Origin: Cellulosimicrobium cellulans
Lineage (GTDB): Bacteria > Actinomycetota > Actinomycetes > Actinomycetales > Cellulomonadaceae
DNA length: 64,000 nt
Reading direction: 5' to 3'
Assembly: GCF_006539945.1 (NCBI RefSeq)
Contig: NZ_BJNZ01000025.1
Span: 1-64,000, forward strand
Shown here: positions 33,561 to 43,561 of the stretch, piece by piece
Position numbering within the stretch: position 1 is the stretch's first letter
How the letters are laid out: the number at the start of each line of letters is the position of its first letter
Made by a program: the position numbers and the translations under genes
The notes under the pieces: generated by a model
Told to the model about the DNA's origin: nothing
What the model saw: only the letters and a program-made list of their open reading frames with translations
The model's database searches: none

Positions 33561-34274
33561 TCACGCGGCCGAGCGGCGGCGTGCCCAGGCGAGGTCCGTG
33601 TCGTCGAGCACGTCGGCGAGGCGGCGGCCCGCGAGCGTGCGGGTCCACGCGGCGGCTGCGCCGTCGGGCACGGCCTCCTGGAGCACCCACTCACGCACCC
33701 CGAGGCGACGCAGGTGCGTGCCGAGCGCGAGGAGCTCGGTGCGCGAGTGCACGCTCGGGTCGACCGTGGTGCGCACCTCGTGGTCGACGCCGGAGCGCAG
33801 CAGCACGGTCAGCGCCTCGAACGCGCGACGCCCGGACGGGATCGTCCCGGTGACGACGGGGTAGCGCGACGGCAGGTGCTTGATGTCGAGGCCCACCCAG
33901 TCCACGAACGGCAGGAGCCGCGCGAGCCGCGCGGGCCAGGGGCCGGCGGTGTGCAGCCCGACGCCGAGGCCGAGGCCGCGCACGTCGTCGATCGCGCCGA
34001 GCAGGCCGGGGTGGAGCGTCGGCTCGCCGCCGGAGAACACGACGCCGTCGAGCAGCCGACGGCGGGGGGCGAGGAACGCGACGACCTCGGACCACGGGAC
34101 GGCGTCACCGGGCGGCGGCGACCCGTGGGCGGCGACCGCGCACAGGCCCGGGTGGTGGCAGTACCCGCAGTGCCACGGGCAGCCCTGCGTGAGGACCGTG
34201 GCGACCCGCCGCCCGGGCCAGTCCGTGACGGACAACCGGTTCACTCCGGCGACCACGAGGCCGGGGCGGGTCAT
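33561..34274 (-). CDS. Radical SAM activase, anaerobic ribonucleotide-reductase activator-like (NrdG)
   Basis: 237 aa. The iron-sulfur motif CxxxCxxC is present in TQGCPWHCGYCHHPG (about residues 28-42); then VVFSGGEPTLHPGL carries the SAM-binding GGE motif. Members of the NrdG/PflA group make a glycyl radical on a partner enzyme. No NrdD or other glycyl-radical enzyme lies in this window, and the facing gene is unrelated, so the partner must be elsewhere or the activase is used differently. AAGGAG lies 8 nt upstream of the ATG. Converges on the GyrI-like gene. Confidence 0.85.
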   Translation of the reverse strand: MTRPGLVVAGVNRLSVTDWPGRRVATVLTQGCPWHCGYCHHPGLCAVAAHGSPPPGDAVPWSEVVAFLAPRRRLLDGVVFSGGEPTLHPGLLGAIDDVRGLGLGVGLHTAGPWPARLARLLPFVDWVGLDIKHLPSRYPVVTGTIPSGRRAFEALTVLLRSGVDHEVRTTVDPSVHSRTELLALGTHLRRLGVREWVLQEAVPDGAAAAWTRTLAGRRLADVLDDTDLAWARRRSAA

Positions 34275-34421
34275 CGGCGGCTCCTTCCGACGCACGACTG
34301 CCCGGTAGTCCGGCGGGTCGGGTCGCCCGCCGCGCTGCCAGGACCTCGAACGTAGCGCCGCCACCCGGTGCGCCGGACCGGTCGAAGGTCCCGACCTGCG
34401 GGCACGCGCCGCCCCGACGCG

Positions 34422-34479
34422 CCGAACCCGGGGCCGCTCCCCGATCCGGAGGTGGATCGGGGAGCGACCCCGGGTTCGG
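34422..34479. terminator. 26-bp-stem terminator (CCGAACCCGGGG family)
   Basis: Arms 34422-34447 and 34454-34479 pair with one mismatch around the loop GGAGGT. It lies 7 bp after the stop of the minus-strand discoidin gene and about 150 bp upstream of the nrdG-like start, so it mainly ends the discoidin transcript. The outer arm CCGAACCCGGGG recurs in the hairpins at 54930 and 57351. Confidence 0.88.
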
Positions 34480-34485
34480 GGTGCG

Positions 34486-37400
34486 TCAGCCGCAGGTCGG
34501 CGAACCGTGCTCCGGTGTCGCGACGGTCTCGCGCTCGTCGGCGTCGTCGGCCGGCGCGACGGTGACCTCCACCGCGCCGTCGACGTCGCCGCGCACGGCG
34601 AACGACTGGTACGCGTTCTTGCCGGGCGCCACGGACGGGAAGCTCTTCGAGCCCCACGGCGTGGCGACCTCGACGTCGAGGCGCGCGTCGTCGTCGTTCA
34701 CGACCCGCACCGCGACGTACGGCTTGCCGCCGAGGCACCGGACCTCGGCGGTCGCGGTGACGGCGACCGCCGCCGGCGACTCCGGGTCCGCCGCGCCGGG
34801 CGCGAGCACCCGGAGCGCGGTGAGTCCCGGGTCGCCGTCGGCCCACGCCGTGCTCAGCGCGACGTACCGGGCCGTGCGGTCGACGGCGAGCGTGCCGCGG
34901 ACGTCACCGGCGCCGATCGTGCCGACGTCGGTGAAGGTCAGGCCGTCGTCGCTCACGGACACGACCGACTCCGGCGCACCGCCGCGCTCCCACGCGGCGA
35001 CGACGGTGCCGATCTCGCGCGGCGCGCCCAGGTCGGTGACCATGCGGCCGTCCGTCCCGGGGACCCACGCGGTCGTGGCGTCGCCGTCCACCGCGAGGGC
35101 GGGCGACGTCATGCCCTCGGGCAGCACCGACGCGGGGAACGTGAGCGTGCTCAGCGCGCGGTCCGCGACCGGGAACGGCGTCGCGTCCCGGAAGGTGACG
35201 CGCGTGCCCGACGGCGCCGCCCCGACCGTGCGGGTCGCGCCCGTCTCGGCGTGGCGCAGCTCGACCGGCGTCCCGTCGCCGCTCACGCGGAACGAGCGGG
35301 CGTCCGCGACGGCGACCGTCACCCCCGCAGGAGTCTGCCCGGCGGGCGTGGCGACCGTCGCGCGCGGCGCGAGGACGACCGCGTCTCCCGCGGGGACCGT
35401 GACGTCGAGCGTCGAGGCGTCCGCCCCGACCGTCTGCGTGCCGGCGTAGACGGGGACTGCGCCACCCTCGTGCGGGACGGTGAGCGTCGTCGCGACGTCC
35501 GCGCCCGTGAGGTTGAACGCCACGACGTACCCGTCGACGGCGCTCACGAGCACCGCGGGGTCCTCGGCCGTCGGCACGCGCGCCCCGGCCTGGGCGGCGG
35601 TCGCCGCGGCGTCGCCCGGGACCATCTCGACGAGCCGGGGACCGGTCGCGCCGTCCGTGAGCCGGACGACGTGGCGCGTGTCGGTCGCGCGCGACACGGT
35701 CACCGGCGCGTCCGAGCCGCGCACGACGAACCCGGCCTCGCCCTCGACGTTGAGCCAGTCGCCCTCGCTGCGCAGCACCTCGTCGCCCGTGTACCGGAAC
35801 GACGCGGCGTCGTGCCACGTCTGCCCGTCGAGCGACGTCTGCACGCGGTACTCCTGACCCGCGGCGACCTCCCAGCCGAGCTGGACCTGGCTCACCGCGG
35901 TAGGTGCGCCGAGGTCGACCTGGACCCAGGAGTCGGGCTTGGTGCGGTCCGCGACCGACACGGCCCAGCGGGTCGTGGCGGAACCGTCGGTGACGGCGCT
36001 CGCGGGGTTCGACCCGTTGGCGCTCGACGCGGTGGCCGGCTTGCCCGCAGCGACGTCCGTGCCCGCCGGGGAGAACGCGCGCAGGTGGTAGAGCGAGTAG
36101 CCGTATGCCGCGTCGCCGCGCACGCCCTGCATGCGGACGTAGCGGGTGGTGACCGGCGCGGGCTCGTCCGCGCCCTCGGGCGTGAGGTCCACGGTGTCGA
36201 GGCGCGCGACGTTCACGTCCGCCGGGGCCTTGCCGTACGCGGTCGCCGTGGTCCAGGTCTGGCCGTCGGTCGACGTCTGGACGAGGTAGCGCGCGCCCGC
36301 GCTCGCCTCCCACGCGAACCGGACGCCGCCCACGGTGGTCTCCTCGCCGAGGTCGACCTGGATCCACGAGTCGGGGCGCGTGCGCTCGCCGACCGCGACG
36401 GCCCAGCGGGTCGACGGGTTGCCGTCCGTGACGCGCGCGGCCTGGCGGCCGCCCGCGACGTCCTGGCTCGACGCCGTCGCGACCTTGCCGGCCGCGAGGT
36501 CGGTCGCCGACCCCTCGTCCGCGCCGTACGCGTGGAACGCGAACATCGAGTAGCCGTACTGCGGGTGGCCCTGCTGGCCGAGGAGCCGCACGTACCGGGC
36601 AGTGACCGGCGCGAACGACAGGTCGTCGACGCGCGCGGCCTTCGCGTCCGCGGGGTCGGCCGGACGCGTCACGGGGAGCGTCGCGGTGGTCTCGCCCTCG
36701 GCGGTCGTGTAGGTGCGCGAGCCGTCGAGCCCGGAGTACCCGTTCATGTCGAGGTTGCGGACGGACAGGCTCGCGTCCTCCGTGCCGGCGCCCGTCGACG
36801 CGTAGACGGCCGCACCGGTCGGGAGCGTGACCTGGCCCGCGTAGCCGCTACCGACCCGGAACACCGACGACGTGCCCTCGAACCCGTCGCGCGGCTCCGT
36901 GTACGTCGACACGTGCCGCTCGTCGACGGTCGCGCCGGTCGTGGGGTAGAGGTACGGGGTCGAGCCCGAGACGTGGAACAGCCACGAGTCGTGCGACGGG
37001 ACCCACGGGAACTTGACGAACCCCTTGCGGCTCGAGGCCGCGGCCCAGGCGTCGGCGGACTGCTGGACCGTCAGCCCCGGCCCGGCGCCGAAGTCGCGTA
37101 CACCGGCGAGACGCTCGAAGAACTCGTCCTGCGGCGTCGGCTCGACGGGACCCTCGGGGGACTCGGCGGCCTCGACGTGCAGGAGGTAGGAGATGGCGAT
37201 CTCCGCGCGCGCCTCGGGCTCGTACTTGGGCTCGCCCGAGAACTTCGCGAGCCGGTAGACCGGGGCGTAGGACTGGTAGTCCGCGAGCGCCGCGGCGAGG
37301 TTCGCCTCGGTGCGCGCGGCGTCGGGGTCGCGCAGGACCTGGCCGAGGAACGCCATGGGGATGGCGTCGCGGCCGTAGAGGAACTCGCGGTCGGCGACCA

Positions 37401-38469
37401 TCGGCATGAACGGCTCGCCCGCGTCGGACATGACGAGCTTGATCGACTCCCACAGCTCCGCCGAGTTGGGCTGGTGCGTGAGGATCTCCGGCAGCGGCTC
37501 GTCGCGGAGCAGGAAGTGGATCGCGTTGCGGCCGCCCGAGCGCCAGATGTCGGACTGGTAGTGCGGACCGAACGACCCGTGGTTCTCCACGAGGTAGGTG
37601 TCGTGGATGGTCTGCATGGTGTTCGTCGACACGGGCTTGCCCGCGACGACGGCCGGGTTGTTCCGGTCGGCCGTCGGCTGGCCCGCCGCGTTGCGGCCCC
37701 AGTCGGCGAGCTGCTCGGCCCAGCGCGCCGCGTCGGGGGCGTCGGGTGCCCAGGCGAGCCCGGGGGCGAGCGCCTGCGTGTAGACGCCGGCCTCCTCCTG
37801 CGCGGTGTCGCCCTCGTGCTTGCCCGTCGGCCAGTCGGCGGTCCAGGAGCCCGAGAGCGGGTCCTTGCCGAAGTCGAGGTCGGCGGTGTACTTGGACTGC
37901 CCCGTCGCGATGGTCGTGAGGTTCGTCTGCGTCGTCGCGTCGAGCTCGTCCCAGAGCAGGGTCCCGGCCGCGAGGAAGTACGACTGGAACGTCGAGTCCC
38001 AGAACAGCTTCTTGCCCCACGTGCCCGCCGGGTCGACGAACCGGTTGGTGGCCGCGTAGTGCCGGATCGTGGCGAGCGTGTGCGCGCGGAGCGTCTCCTC
38101 GGAGACGCCCGCGAGCTCGGCGTCGTACTCGCCGTGGGTCAGGAGCACGGCGTTGCCCAGCACGACGGCAAAGTTGAAGTCCTTGAGCTGGTACACCCCG
38201 GCGGACTCGTCCCAGACGGACTCGACCCAGCGGGTGTGGCGCAGCAGCGCGCCGTAGTAGTCGGCGGCCGTCGCGTCGGGGGCGCCGAACGCGGGAGCGG
38301 CGTCGCCCACGGCGGTGGCCGACCCGGAGACGGGCGACGCGGTGGACGACGGCGCGCCCTGCGCGACCGCGGGCGCGAGCAGGAGGGCCCCGGCGGTGGC
38401 GAGCGCGACGGCGGCGGACGCACGGCGTCGTGCGCGCCGCCCGGGCGGTGGGGCGGGTGGTCGGGTCAT
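34486..38469 (-). CDS. Secreted discoidin-domain protein with unassigned catalytic-like domain
   Basis: 1327 aa. Signal peptide (RRARRRASAAVALATAGALLL, cleavage near AQGAPSS). Residues about 67-400 look all-alpha, with repeated aromatic motifs (YYGALLRHTRWVES, YQLKDFNFAVVLG, GKKLFWDSTFQSYFLAAGTLLWDEL). These are reminiscent of (alpha/alpha)6-toroid glycosidases or lyases, but no known family motif was recognised. A beta-rich stretch with PSHDSWLFHVSGSTPYLYP and a Tyr/Thr-rich region (about 480-600) follows. Two discoidin (F5/8C) domains start near residues 654 and 805 (DLAAGKVATASS, DVAAGKPATASS; SWIQVDLG, SWVQVDLG). More beta modules end in a C-terminal module (about 1240-1327: RCLGGKPYVAVR ... 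NAYQSFA ... TCG) shared with the GH92 protein at 48043. GGAGG before the ATG; own promoter with operator. Confidence 0.85.
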   Translation of the reverse strand: MTRPPAPPPGRRARRRASAAVALATAGALLLAPAVAQGAPSSTASPVSGSATAVGDAAPAFGAPDATAADYYGALLRHTRWVESVWDESAGVYQLKDFNFAVVLGNAVLLTHGEYDAELAGVSEETLRAHTLATIRHYAATNRFVDPAGTWGKKLFWDSTFQSYFLAAGTLLWDELDATTQTNLTTIATGQSKYTADLDFGKDPLSGSWTADWPTGKHEGDTAQEEAGVYTQALAPGLAWAPDAPDAARWAEQLADWGRNAAGQPTADRNNPAVVAGKPVSTNTMQTIHDTYLVENHGSFGPHYQSDIWRSGGRNAIHFLLRDEPLPEILTHQPNSAELWESIKLVMSDAGEPFMPMVADREFLYGRDAIPMAFLGQVLRDPDAARTEANLAAALADYQSYAPVYRLAKFSGEPKYEPEARAEIAISYLLHVEAAESPEGPVEPTPQDEFFERLAGVRDFGAGPGLTVQQSADAWAAASSRKGFVKFPWVPSHDSWLFHVSGSTPYLYPTTGATVDERHVSTYTEPRDGFEGTSSVFRVGSGYAGQVTLPTGAAVYASTGAGTEDASLSVRNLDMNGYSGLDGSRTYTTAEGETTATLPVTRPADPADAKAARVDDLSFAPVTARYVRLLGQQGHPQYGYSMFAFHAYGADEGSATDLAAGKVATASSQDVAGGRQAARVTDGNPSTRWAVAVGERTRPDSWIQVDLGEETTVGGVRFAWEASAGARYLVQTSTDGQTWTTATAYGKAPADVNVARLDTVDLTPEGADEPAPVTTRYVRMQGVRGDAAYGYSLYHLRAFSPAGTDVAAGKPATASSANGSNPASAVTDGSATTRWAVSVADRTKPDSWVQVDLGAPTAVSQVQLGWEVAAGQEYRVQTSLDGQTWHDAASFRYTGDEVLRSEGDWLNVEGEAGFVVRGSDAPVTVSRATDTRHVVRLTDGATGPRLVEMVPGDAAATAAQAGARVPTAEDPAVLVSAVDGYVVAFNLTGADVATTLTVPHEGGAVPVYAGTQTVGADASTLDVTVPAGDAVVLAPRATVATPAGQTPAGVTVAVADARSFRVSGDGTPVELRHAETGATRTVGAAPSGTRVTFRDATPFPVADRALSTLTFPASVLPEGMTSPALAVDGDATTAWVPGTDGRMVTDLGAPREIGTVVAAWERGGAPESVVSVSDDGLTFTDVGTIGAGDVRGTLAVDRTARYVALSTAWADGDPGLTALRVLAPGAADPESPAAVAVTATAEVRCLGGKPYVAVRVVNDDDARLDVEVATPWGSKSFPSVAPGKNAYQSFAVRGDVDGAVEVTVAPADDADERETVATPEHGSPTCG

Positions 38470-38673
38470 GGGGGCCTCCGGGCGTCGTCGAGCGGCAACG
38501 GTGCTGGTGCTCGGGCGGGTGGTGCGGGAGCTCGCGCGGGGAGCGCCGGTCCAGGGTCGGACGGCCGGCGCCCCCGCGCGGGTCGGGGGTGCTGTCAGGC
38601 GGGGTGGGGGGTGTTCACGCGGTGCGTCCTCTCGGGGTGGTGCGACGTCGCACACCGTGGCACGAGGCCACCT

Positions 38674-38721
38674 GACAGCGCTGTCGAAATGGAGTATAGG
38701 CCGCGATCTCCCGGGAGTGAA
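38674..38721 (-). promoter_or_regulatory. Promoter plus GACAGCGCTGTC operator of the discoidin gene
   Basis: On the minus strand: TTCACT (38721-38716), 17 bp, TATACT (38698-38693), then the perfect palindrome GACAGCGCTGTC (38685-38674) just after the expected start site. The 372-bp gap between this gene and the permease operon (38470-38841) otherwise holds a long leader and the upstream terminator. A repressor bound here would block initiation. Confidence 0.85.
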
Positions 38722-38779
38722 GGGAGCGGTGCGGACTTCGCCCGGTCGGTCGTCGTGCGGCGGGCGGTGGGACGAGGCG

Positions 38780-38820
38780 GGGGCGGGCGGGGCCCGGTAC
38801 CACCAGGTCCCGCCCGCCCC
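38780..38820 (-). terminator. Terminator of the second CUT1 operon
   Basis: 15-bp stem (one wobble; GGGGCGGGCGGGGCC arm) with loop of 11 nt, 22 bp beyond the permease stop. Confidence 0.82.
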
Positions 38821-38841
38821 GCGTGCTGGGCTCGGGTGAGG

Positions 38842-39740
<899 letters not shown>

Positions 39741-39744
<4 letters not shown>

Positions 39745-40643
39745 CGCTTCTCCTGGCGGTTGGTGCGGATCAGGTAGGGCACGATGACGACGGCCACGAT
39801 GATCAGCAGGATCGAGCCGACCGCCGCCGCGTTGGCGTAGTCGAAGCTCGACTTGAAGACGTACATGTCGACGGCGGGAACCTTGGTCTGGTAGTTCGCC
39901 GGCTTCGAGATCGACATGATGAGGTCGAAGGACTTCAGCGACATGTGGCCGATGATGATGAGCGCCGAGAGCGCGACCGGCGACAGCTGCGGGAAGAGCA
40001 CGTGCCGGTAGAGCTTCCACTCGCTCGCGCCGTCCATGCGGGCTGCCTCGCGCAGCTCGTCGGGGATCCCGCGGAACCCGGCGAGGAACAGCGCCATGAC
40101 GTAGCCGGAGAGCTGCCAGATCGCGGGGATCGCGATGGCCGTGATGCCCCACGTGACGTTGTTCCACCAGTTGTTCTGCAGGAAGTCGAGCCCGATGATC
40201 TGGAACAGCCGGTTGAGGCCGCTCGCCTGCGCGTCCTGGTTCGAGTTGAGGAGCCAGCGCCACACGACCCCGGAGGCGACGAACGACACGGCGAAGGGGA
40301 ACAGGTAGACGGAGCGGAAGAACCCCTCGCCCTTGACCGGCTTGTCCATCATCCACGCCCACAGGAAGCCCATGACGAGGGTGCCGGCGAGGAAGACGAC
40401 GGTGTAGAGGACGAGGTTCTTCAGCGAGTGCTGGAACGCCTCGCTGCCGAGCAGGTCGGTGTAGTTCTCGAACCAGACGACGACGGACGGCTTCTGGCCC
40501 GTGGCCTGCGCGGCGGTGTGGTTGTCCGTGATCGACGTCTGGAAGTTCGCGCCGATGAGGCCGTAGACGAAGACGCCGACGAGGATCAGCGAAGGGGCGA
40601 GCATCAGCAGCGCGGGGCCGGCTCGCCGCAGGGACTTGAGCAT
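39741..40643 (-). CDS. Sugar ABC permease (CUT1, MalF-type)
   Basis: 300 aa, about seven helices starting with LRRAGPALLMLAPSLILVGVFVYGL (read in pieces). EAA loop: IPDELREAARMDGASEWKLYRH. It resembles the glucose/mannose-type CUT1 subunits (GtsB/GlcU-like) in length and in the segment WFENYTDLLG. Its stop overlaps the next permease (ATGA). A long hairpin lies between it and the binding-protein gene. Confidence 0.9.
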
Positions 40644-40716
40644 GGTGGGTCTTCCCGGTCGTGGGGCGTGGGACGGCGCTCGGCGTCGTCCCGGGGAGGG
40701 GTCCGGTCGCGCGGGG

Positions 40717-40757
40717 CCGCCGCGCGCCGTCGGGTGACTCCCGACGACGCGCGGCGG
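40717..40757 (-). terminator. Intercistronic hairpin between binding protein and permease genes
   Basis: 18-bp stem with one mismatch, 5-nt loop (TGACT), 16 bp after the binding-protein stop. It parallels the hairpin at 11901-11930 in the first CUT1 operon. Confidence 0.75.
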
Positions 40758-40773
40758 ATCCGGTGGACGGGTG

Positions 40774-42072
40774 TCAGCCCTCGGTGGCGGTCACGAGCTC
40801 GGACTGGAAGGTCGCGAGGTCGGAGCCGCCGGACGTGAACTTGCTCGTCGCGTCGGAGATCGCGTTGAGCGTCGCGACCGGCGCCGCGGCACCGTGCGCG
40901 AGCGAGGACACGATCGTGTCCTGGCCGAACGACTCGATCGCGGTCTGCTGGTACTCGGAGAACTCCGAGGCGTCGGCGTCGGTGCGGGCCGGGATGGAGC
41001 CCTTCGCCTTGTTGAACGCGACCTGGCCCTCGAGCGAGCCGACGGTCTCGAGCCACGCCTTGGCGCCGTCGGGGTGCGGCGCACCCACCGGGAGGGTGAA
41101 CGAGTCGGCGAGGAAGTCGAACACGCCGTCGGTGCCCGGGACAGGGGTGGCGGTGAAGTCGGTACCGAGCGCCTTGCCCTGCTCCTCGAACGCCGCGACG
41201 GCCCAGTCGCCCATGACGTTGAATGCGGCGGTGCCGTCGATCACCATCTGGGTCGCCTCGGGCCAGTCGAGCCCGTCGCGGTCGGTGTTGGTGTAGCTCA
41301 TGAGCTTCTCGAAGTCCTCGAGAGCCGCGGTCACCTCGGCGCCGGACCAGTCGGTCGAGCCGTCCCACAGGCCGTTGTACGCCTCCGCGCCGAGGTCGGC
41401 GAGGAGCACGGTCTCGAGCAGGTGGACCTGGGTCCACGTCGTCGCGACCGACAGCGGCGTGACGCCCGCGGCCTTGAGCTTGTCGAGGTCCGCCATCCAC
41501 GCGTCGAGGTCCGCGTACTCGGCCGCCGGGTCGATGCCGTTGGCCTCGAGGACCGTCGGGTTGGCCCACACGACGTTCGCGCGGTGGATGTTCGACGGGA
41601 TCGAGTAGATCGCGCCGTCGTCGGACTTGAGGCGGTCGACGAGGTCGGCCGGGAAGACGTCCGTGAGGCCGAACTCGTCGTACAGCGACGAGACGTCCTC
41701 GATCTGCGCGGCGTCGATGTAGTCCTGGAGCTCCGCGCCGGCGTGCGCCTGGAACGTGTCCGGCGGGTCCTGCGCCTGGAGGCGGGACTGGAGGAGGTCC
41801 TTCGCGGCCGAGCCGGCGCCGCCGGCGACCGCGCCGTTGATGAACTCCACGTCGGGGTGCTGCTCGTTGAACACGCCGACCAGCGCGTCCAGACCCGCCT
41901 TCTCCGAGCCCGCGGCCCACCAGGTGAAGACCTCGACCTCGTCGCCGCCCCCCGAAGCGCCCCCGTCGCCGGTTCCCCCGTCACCGGAACCACCGCCGCT
42001 GCACGCGGCGAGTGCGAGACCCACGAGGGCGGCCGTCGCCACCGTCGCGCTCGTCCTGCGATCGATTCGCAT
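40774..42072 (-). CDS. Sugar ABC transporter substrate-binding lipoprotein (CUT1)
   Basis: 432 aa. Lipobox GLALAACSGGG (Cys about 24) and Gly/Asp linker (GDGGTGDGGASGGGD). The mature protein begins EVEVFTWWAAGSEKAGLDAL and has FQAHAGAELQDYIDA, IPSNIHRANVVWANPTVL and FNVMGDWAVAAFEEQG. This is the GtsA/glucose-mannose-binding-like branch of CUT1 binding proteins, which take monosaccharides or short oligosaccharides. Given the neighbours, mannose or a mannose-containing oligosaccharide is the best guess. Start ATG at 42072 with a weak AGGGAT site. Promoter TTGACA-17-TTGTAT upstream. Confidence 0.9.
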   Translation of the reverse strand: MRIDRRTSATVATAALVGLALAACSGGGSGDGGTGDGGASGGGDEVEVFTWWAAGSEKAGLDALVGVFNEQHPDVEFINGAVAGGAGSAAKDLLQSRLQAQDPPDTFQAHAGAELQDYIDAAQIEDVSSLYDEFGLTDVFPADLVDRLKSDDGAIYSIPSNIHRANVVWANPTVLEANGIDPAAEYADLDAWMADLDKLKAAGVTPLSVATTWTQVHLLETVLLADLGAEAYNGLWDGSTDWSGAEVTAALEDFEKLMSYTNTDRDGLDWPEATQMVIDGTAAFNVMGDWAVAAFEEQGKALGTDFTATPVPGTDGVFDFLADSFTLPVGAPHPDGAKAWLETVGSLEGQVAFNKAKGSIPARTDADASEFSEYQQTAIESFGQDTIVSSLAHGAAAPVATLNAISDATSKFTSGGSDLATFQSELVTATEG

Positions 42073-42167
42073 CGTGATATCCCTACGCCTTCTTCGGTCG
42101 TGGGGGACCGGTGGACGACCACGTCGCACCGGCCGGGCGCACCGGCGCGCCCTCGAACCCGCTGCCC

Positions 42168-42196
42168 ATACAACGACCCGTCCGTCTTGATGTCAA
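42168..42196 (-). promoter_or_regulatory. Promoter of the second CUT1 operon
   Basis: Minus strand: TTGACA (42196-42191), 17 bp, TTGTAT (42173-42168), giving a leader of about 90 nt to the ATG at 42072. An imperfect palindrome around ACGCTTGCGT (42203-42213) lies right upstream of the -35. Confidence 0.7.
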
Positions 42197-42281
42197 GAAA
42201 TGAACGCAAGCGTCGCCGAATCGTGATCTTCGCGTCAGGTTCTGCACGCAACCAGAGGTTCGGTCGAGTCTGACCCAGGGT

Positions 42282-42293
42282 GACAGCGCTGTC
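42282..42293. promoter_or_regulatory. GACAGCGCTGTC operator, copy 2
   Basis: Perfect 12-bp palindrome identical to those at 38674 and 48009. It lies in the 304-bp divergent spacer between the CUT1 operon and the ROK gene, about 110 bp from the former's -10 and 70 bp from the latter's. Confidence 0.85.
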
Positions 42294-42363
42294 CAGTTCG
42301 TTCAGGAGATCGGCTCAGCGTCCACGCCCGGCCTGTCCCACCTGGACGGGGGTGCCCCGGCGG

Positions 42364-42369
42364 TATCCT
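42364..42369 (+). promoter_or_regulatory. -10 box (TATCCT) of the ROK-gene operon
   Basis: TATCCT, 7 nt, GTG at 42377; leaderless layout for the five-gene operon. Confidence 0.5.
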
Positions 42370-42376
42370 GACCTGC

Positions 42377-43561
42377 GTGCGCGCTGACCGGGTGACCCCG
42401 GGCTCGCAGACTTCACTGCGTGAGGCCAACCGAGCTCGGATCGTGAGCGCCGTCCAGCAGCGTGGCTCCCTCACGCAGATCGAGCTGGCCGGCGTCACCG
42501 GGCTGTCCCCGGCCACCGTCTCCAACATCGTCAAGGAGCTCACGGGCGCGGGCGTGCTGCACACCTCGCCGTCCACGCGCAGCGGGCGGCGCGCGCTCCA
42601 GGTCACCCTCGCGCGCAACCTCGGGCTCGTCGCGGGCGTCCACTTCGGCACCCGGTCGATGCGGGTCGCGCTCGCCGACGCGTCCATGCGCGTCCTCGCC
42701 GACCAGCGCATGCCGCTCGCCCCCGACCACCGCGCCGACACCGGGCTGCAGCGTGCCGCGCTCCTCGTCGAGGAGATGGTCGCGTCGGTCGACGCCGCCC
42801 CGGACGAGCTGCTCGCCGTCGGCGTCGGCGTCCCCGCACCCGTGGACGTGCGCGCGGGCCGCATCGCGACCGTCGGGATGATGCGGGGCTGGGACGGCGT
42901 CGTCGTGCCAGAGATGCTGGAGGCCGAGCTCGGCGCCCCCGTGACCGTGGACAACGACGCCAACCTCGGCGCGCTCGCCGAGACCCGGTTCGGGGCGGCG
43001 GTCGGGCACGACGCTGTCGCGTACCTGCGGGTCTCCCACGGCGTGGGCGGCGGGCTGGTCCTCGGGGGGCGGGTCGTGCACGGGCGCGCAGGGGTCGCGG
43101 GCGAGATCGGGCACGTGACGATCGACGAGAACGGCCCGGTGTGCCGCTGCGGCAACCGCGGCTGCCTCGAGATGTACGTCGGTGCCGGGGTCCTGCTGTC
43201 CATGCTCTCCGAGAGCCGTGGTCCTCTCACCCTGCGCGACGTCATCGCGCGCGCCCAGGAGGGCGACCCCGGGTGCCGGCGCGTCCTGTTCGACGCCGGC
43301 CAGCACCTGGGGGTCGCGGCCGCCAACCTGTGCAACCTGGTCGACCCCGAGATCGTCGTCGTCGGGGGACAGCTCGCCGAGGCGGGCGAGGCCCTGCTGG
43401 GTCCCCTGCGCACCGCGCTCGAGCAGCGCACGGTGCCGAGCACGGCAGGCCCGGTCCAGGTGGTCGCGTCCGAGCTCGGGTCCGCCGCCGAGGTGCGCGG
43501 CGCGCTCGCCGTCGCGCTCGACCTCGCGCGCGTCAGCGGGTCGCTGGGGGTGAGCGCATGA
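42377..43561 (+). CDS. ROK-family transcriptional regulator
   Basis: 394 aa. Winged HTH at the N-terminus (LREANRARIVSAVQQRGSLTQIELAGVTGLSPATVSNIVKEL, read in parts, residues about 14-54) followed by the ROK sugar-binding fold. Markers are VGVGVPAPVD, VDNDANLGALAE and the zinc motif CRCGNRGCLE (CxCGxxGCxE). ROK repressors of this type bind sugars such as xylose, glucose or GlcNAc. It is the first gene of a tightly overlapped operon with a CUT2-type transporter and a LacI regulator; the ATG of the next gene overlaps its end by 4 nt. Leaderless start with TATCCT box. Its kinase activity, if any, is unproven. Confidence 0.93.
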   Translation: MRADRVTPGSQTSLREANRARIVSAVQQRGSLTQIELAGVTGLSPATVSNIVKELTGAGVLHTSPSTRSGRRALQVTLARNLGLVAGVHFGTRSMRVALADASMRVLADQRMPLAPDHRADTGLQRAALLVEEMVASVDAAPDELLAVGVGVPAPVDVRAGRIATVGMMRGWDGVVVPEMLEAELGAPVTVDNDANLGALAETRFGAAVGHDAVAYLRVSHGVGGGLVLGGRVVHGRAGVAGEIGHVTIDENGPVCRCGNRGCLEMYVGAGVLLSMLSESRGPLTLRDVIARAQEGDPGCRRVLFDAGQHLGVAAANLCNLVDPEIVVVGGQLAEAGEALLGPLRTALEQRTVPSTAGPVQVVASELGSAAEVRGALAVALDLARVSGSLGVSA

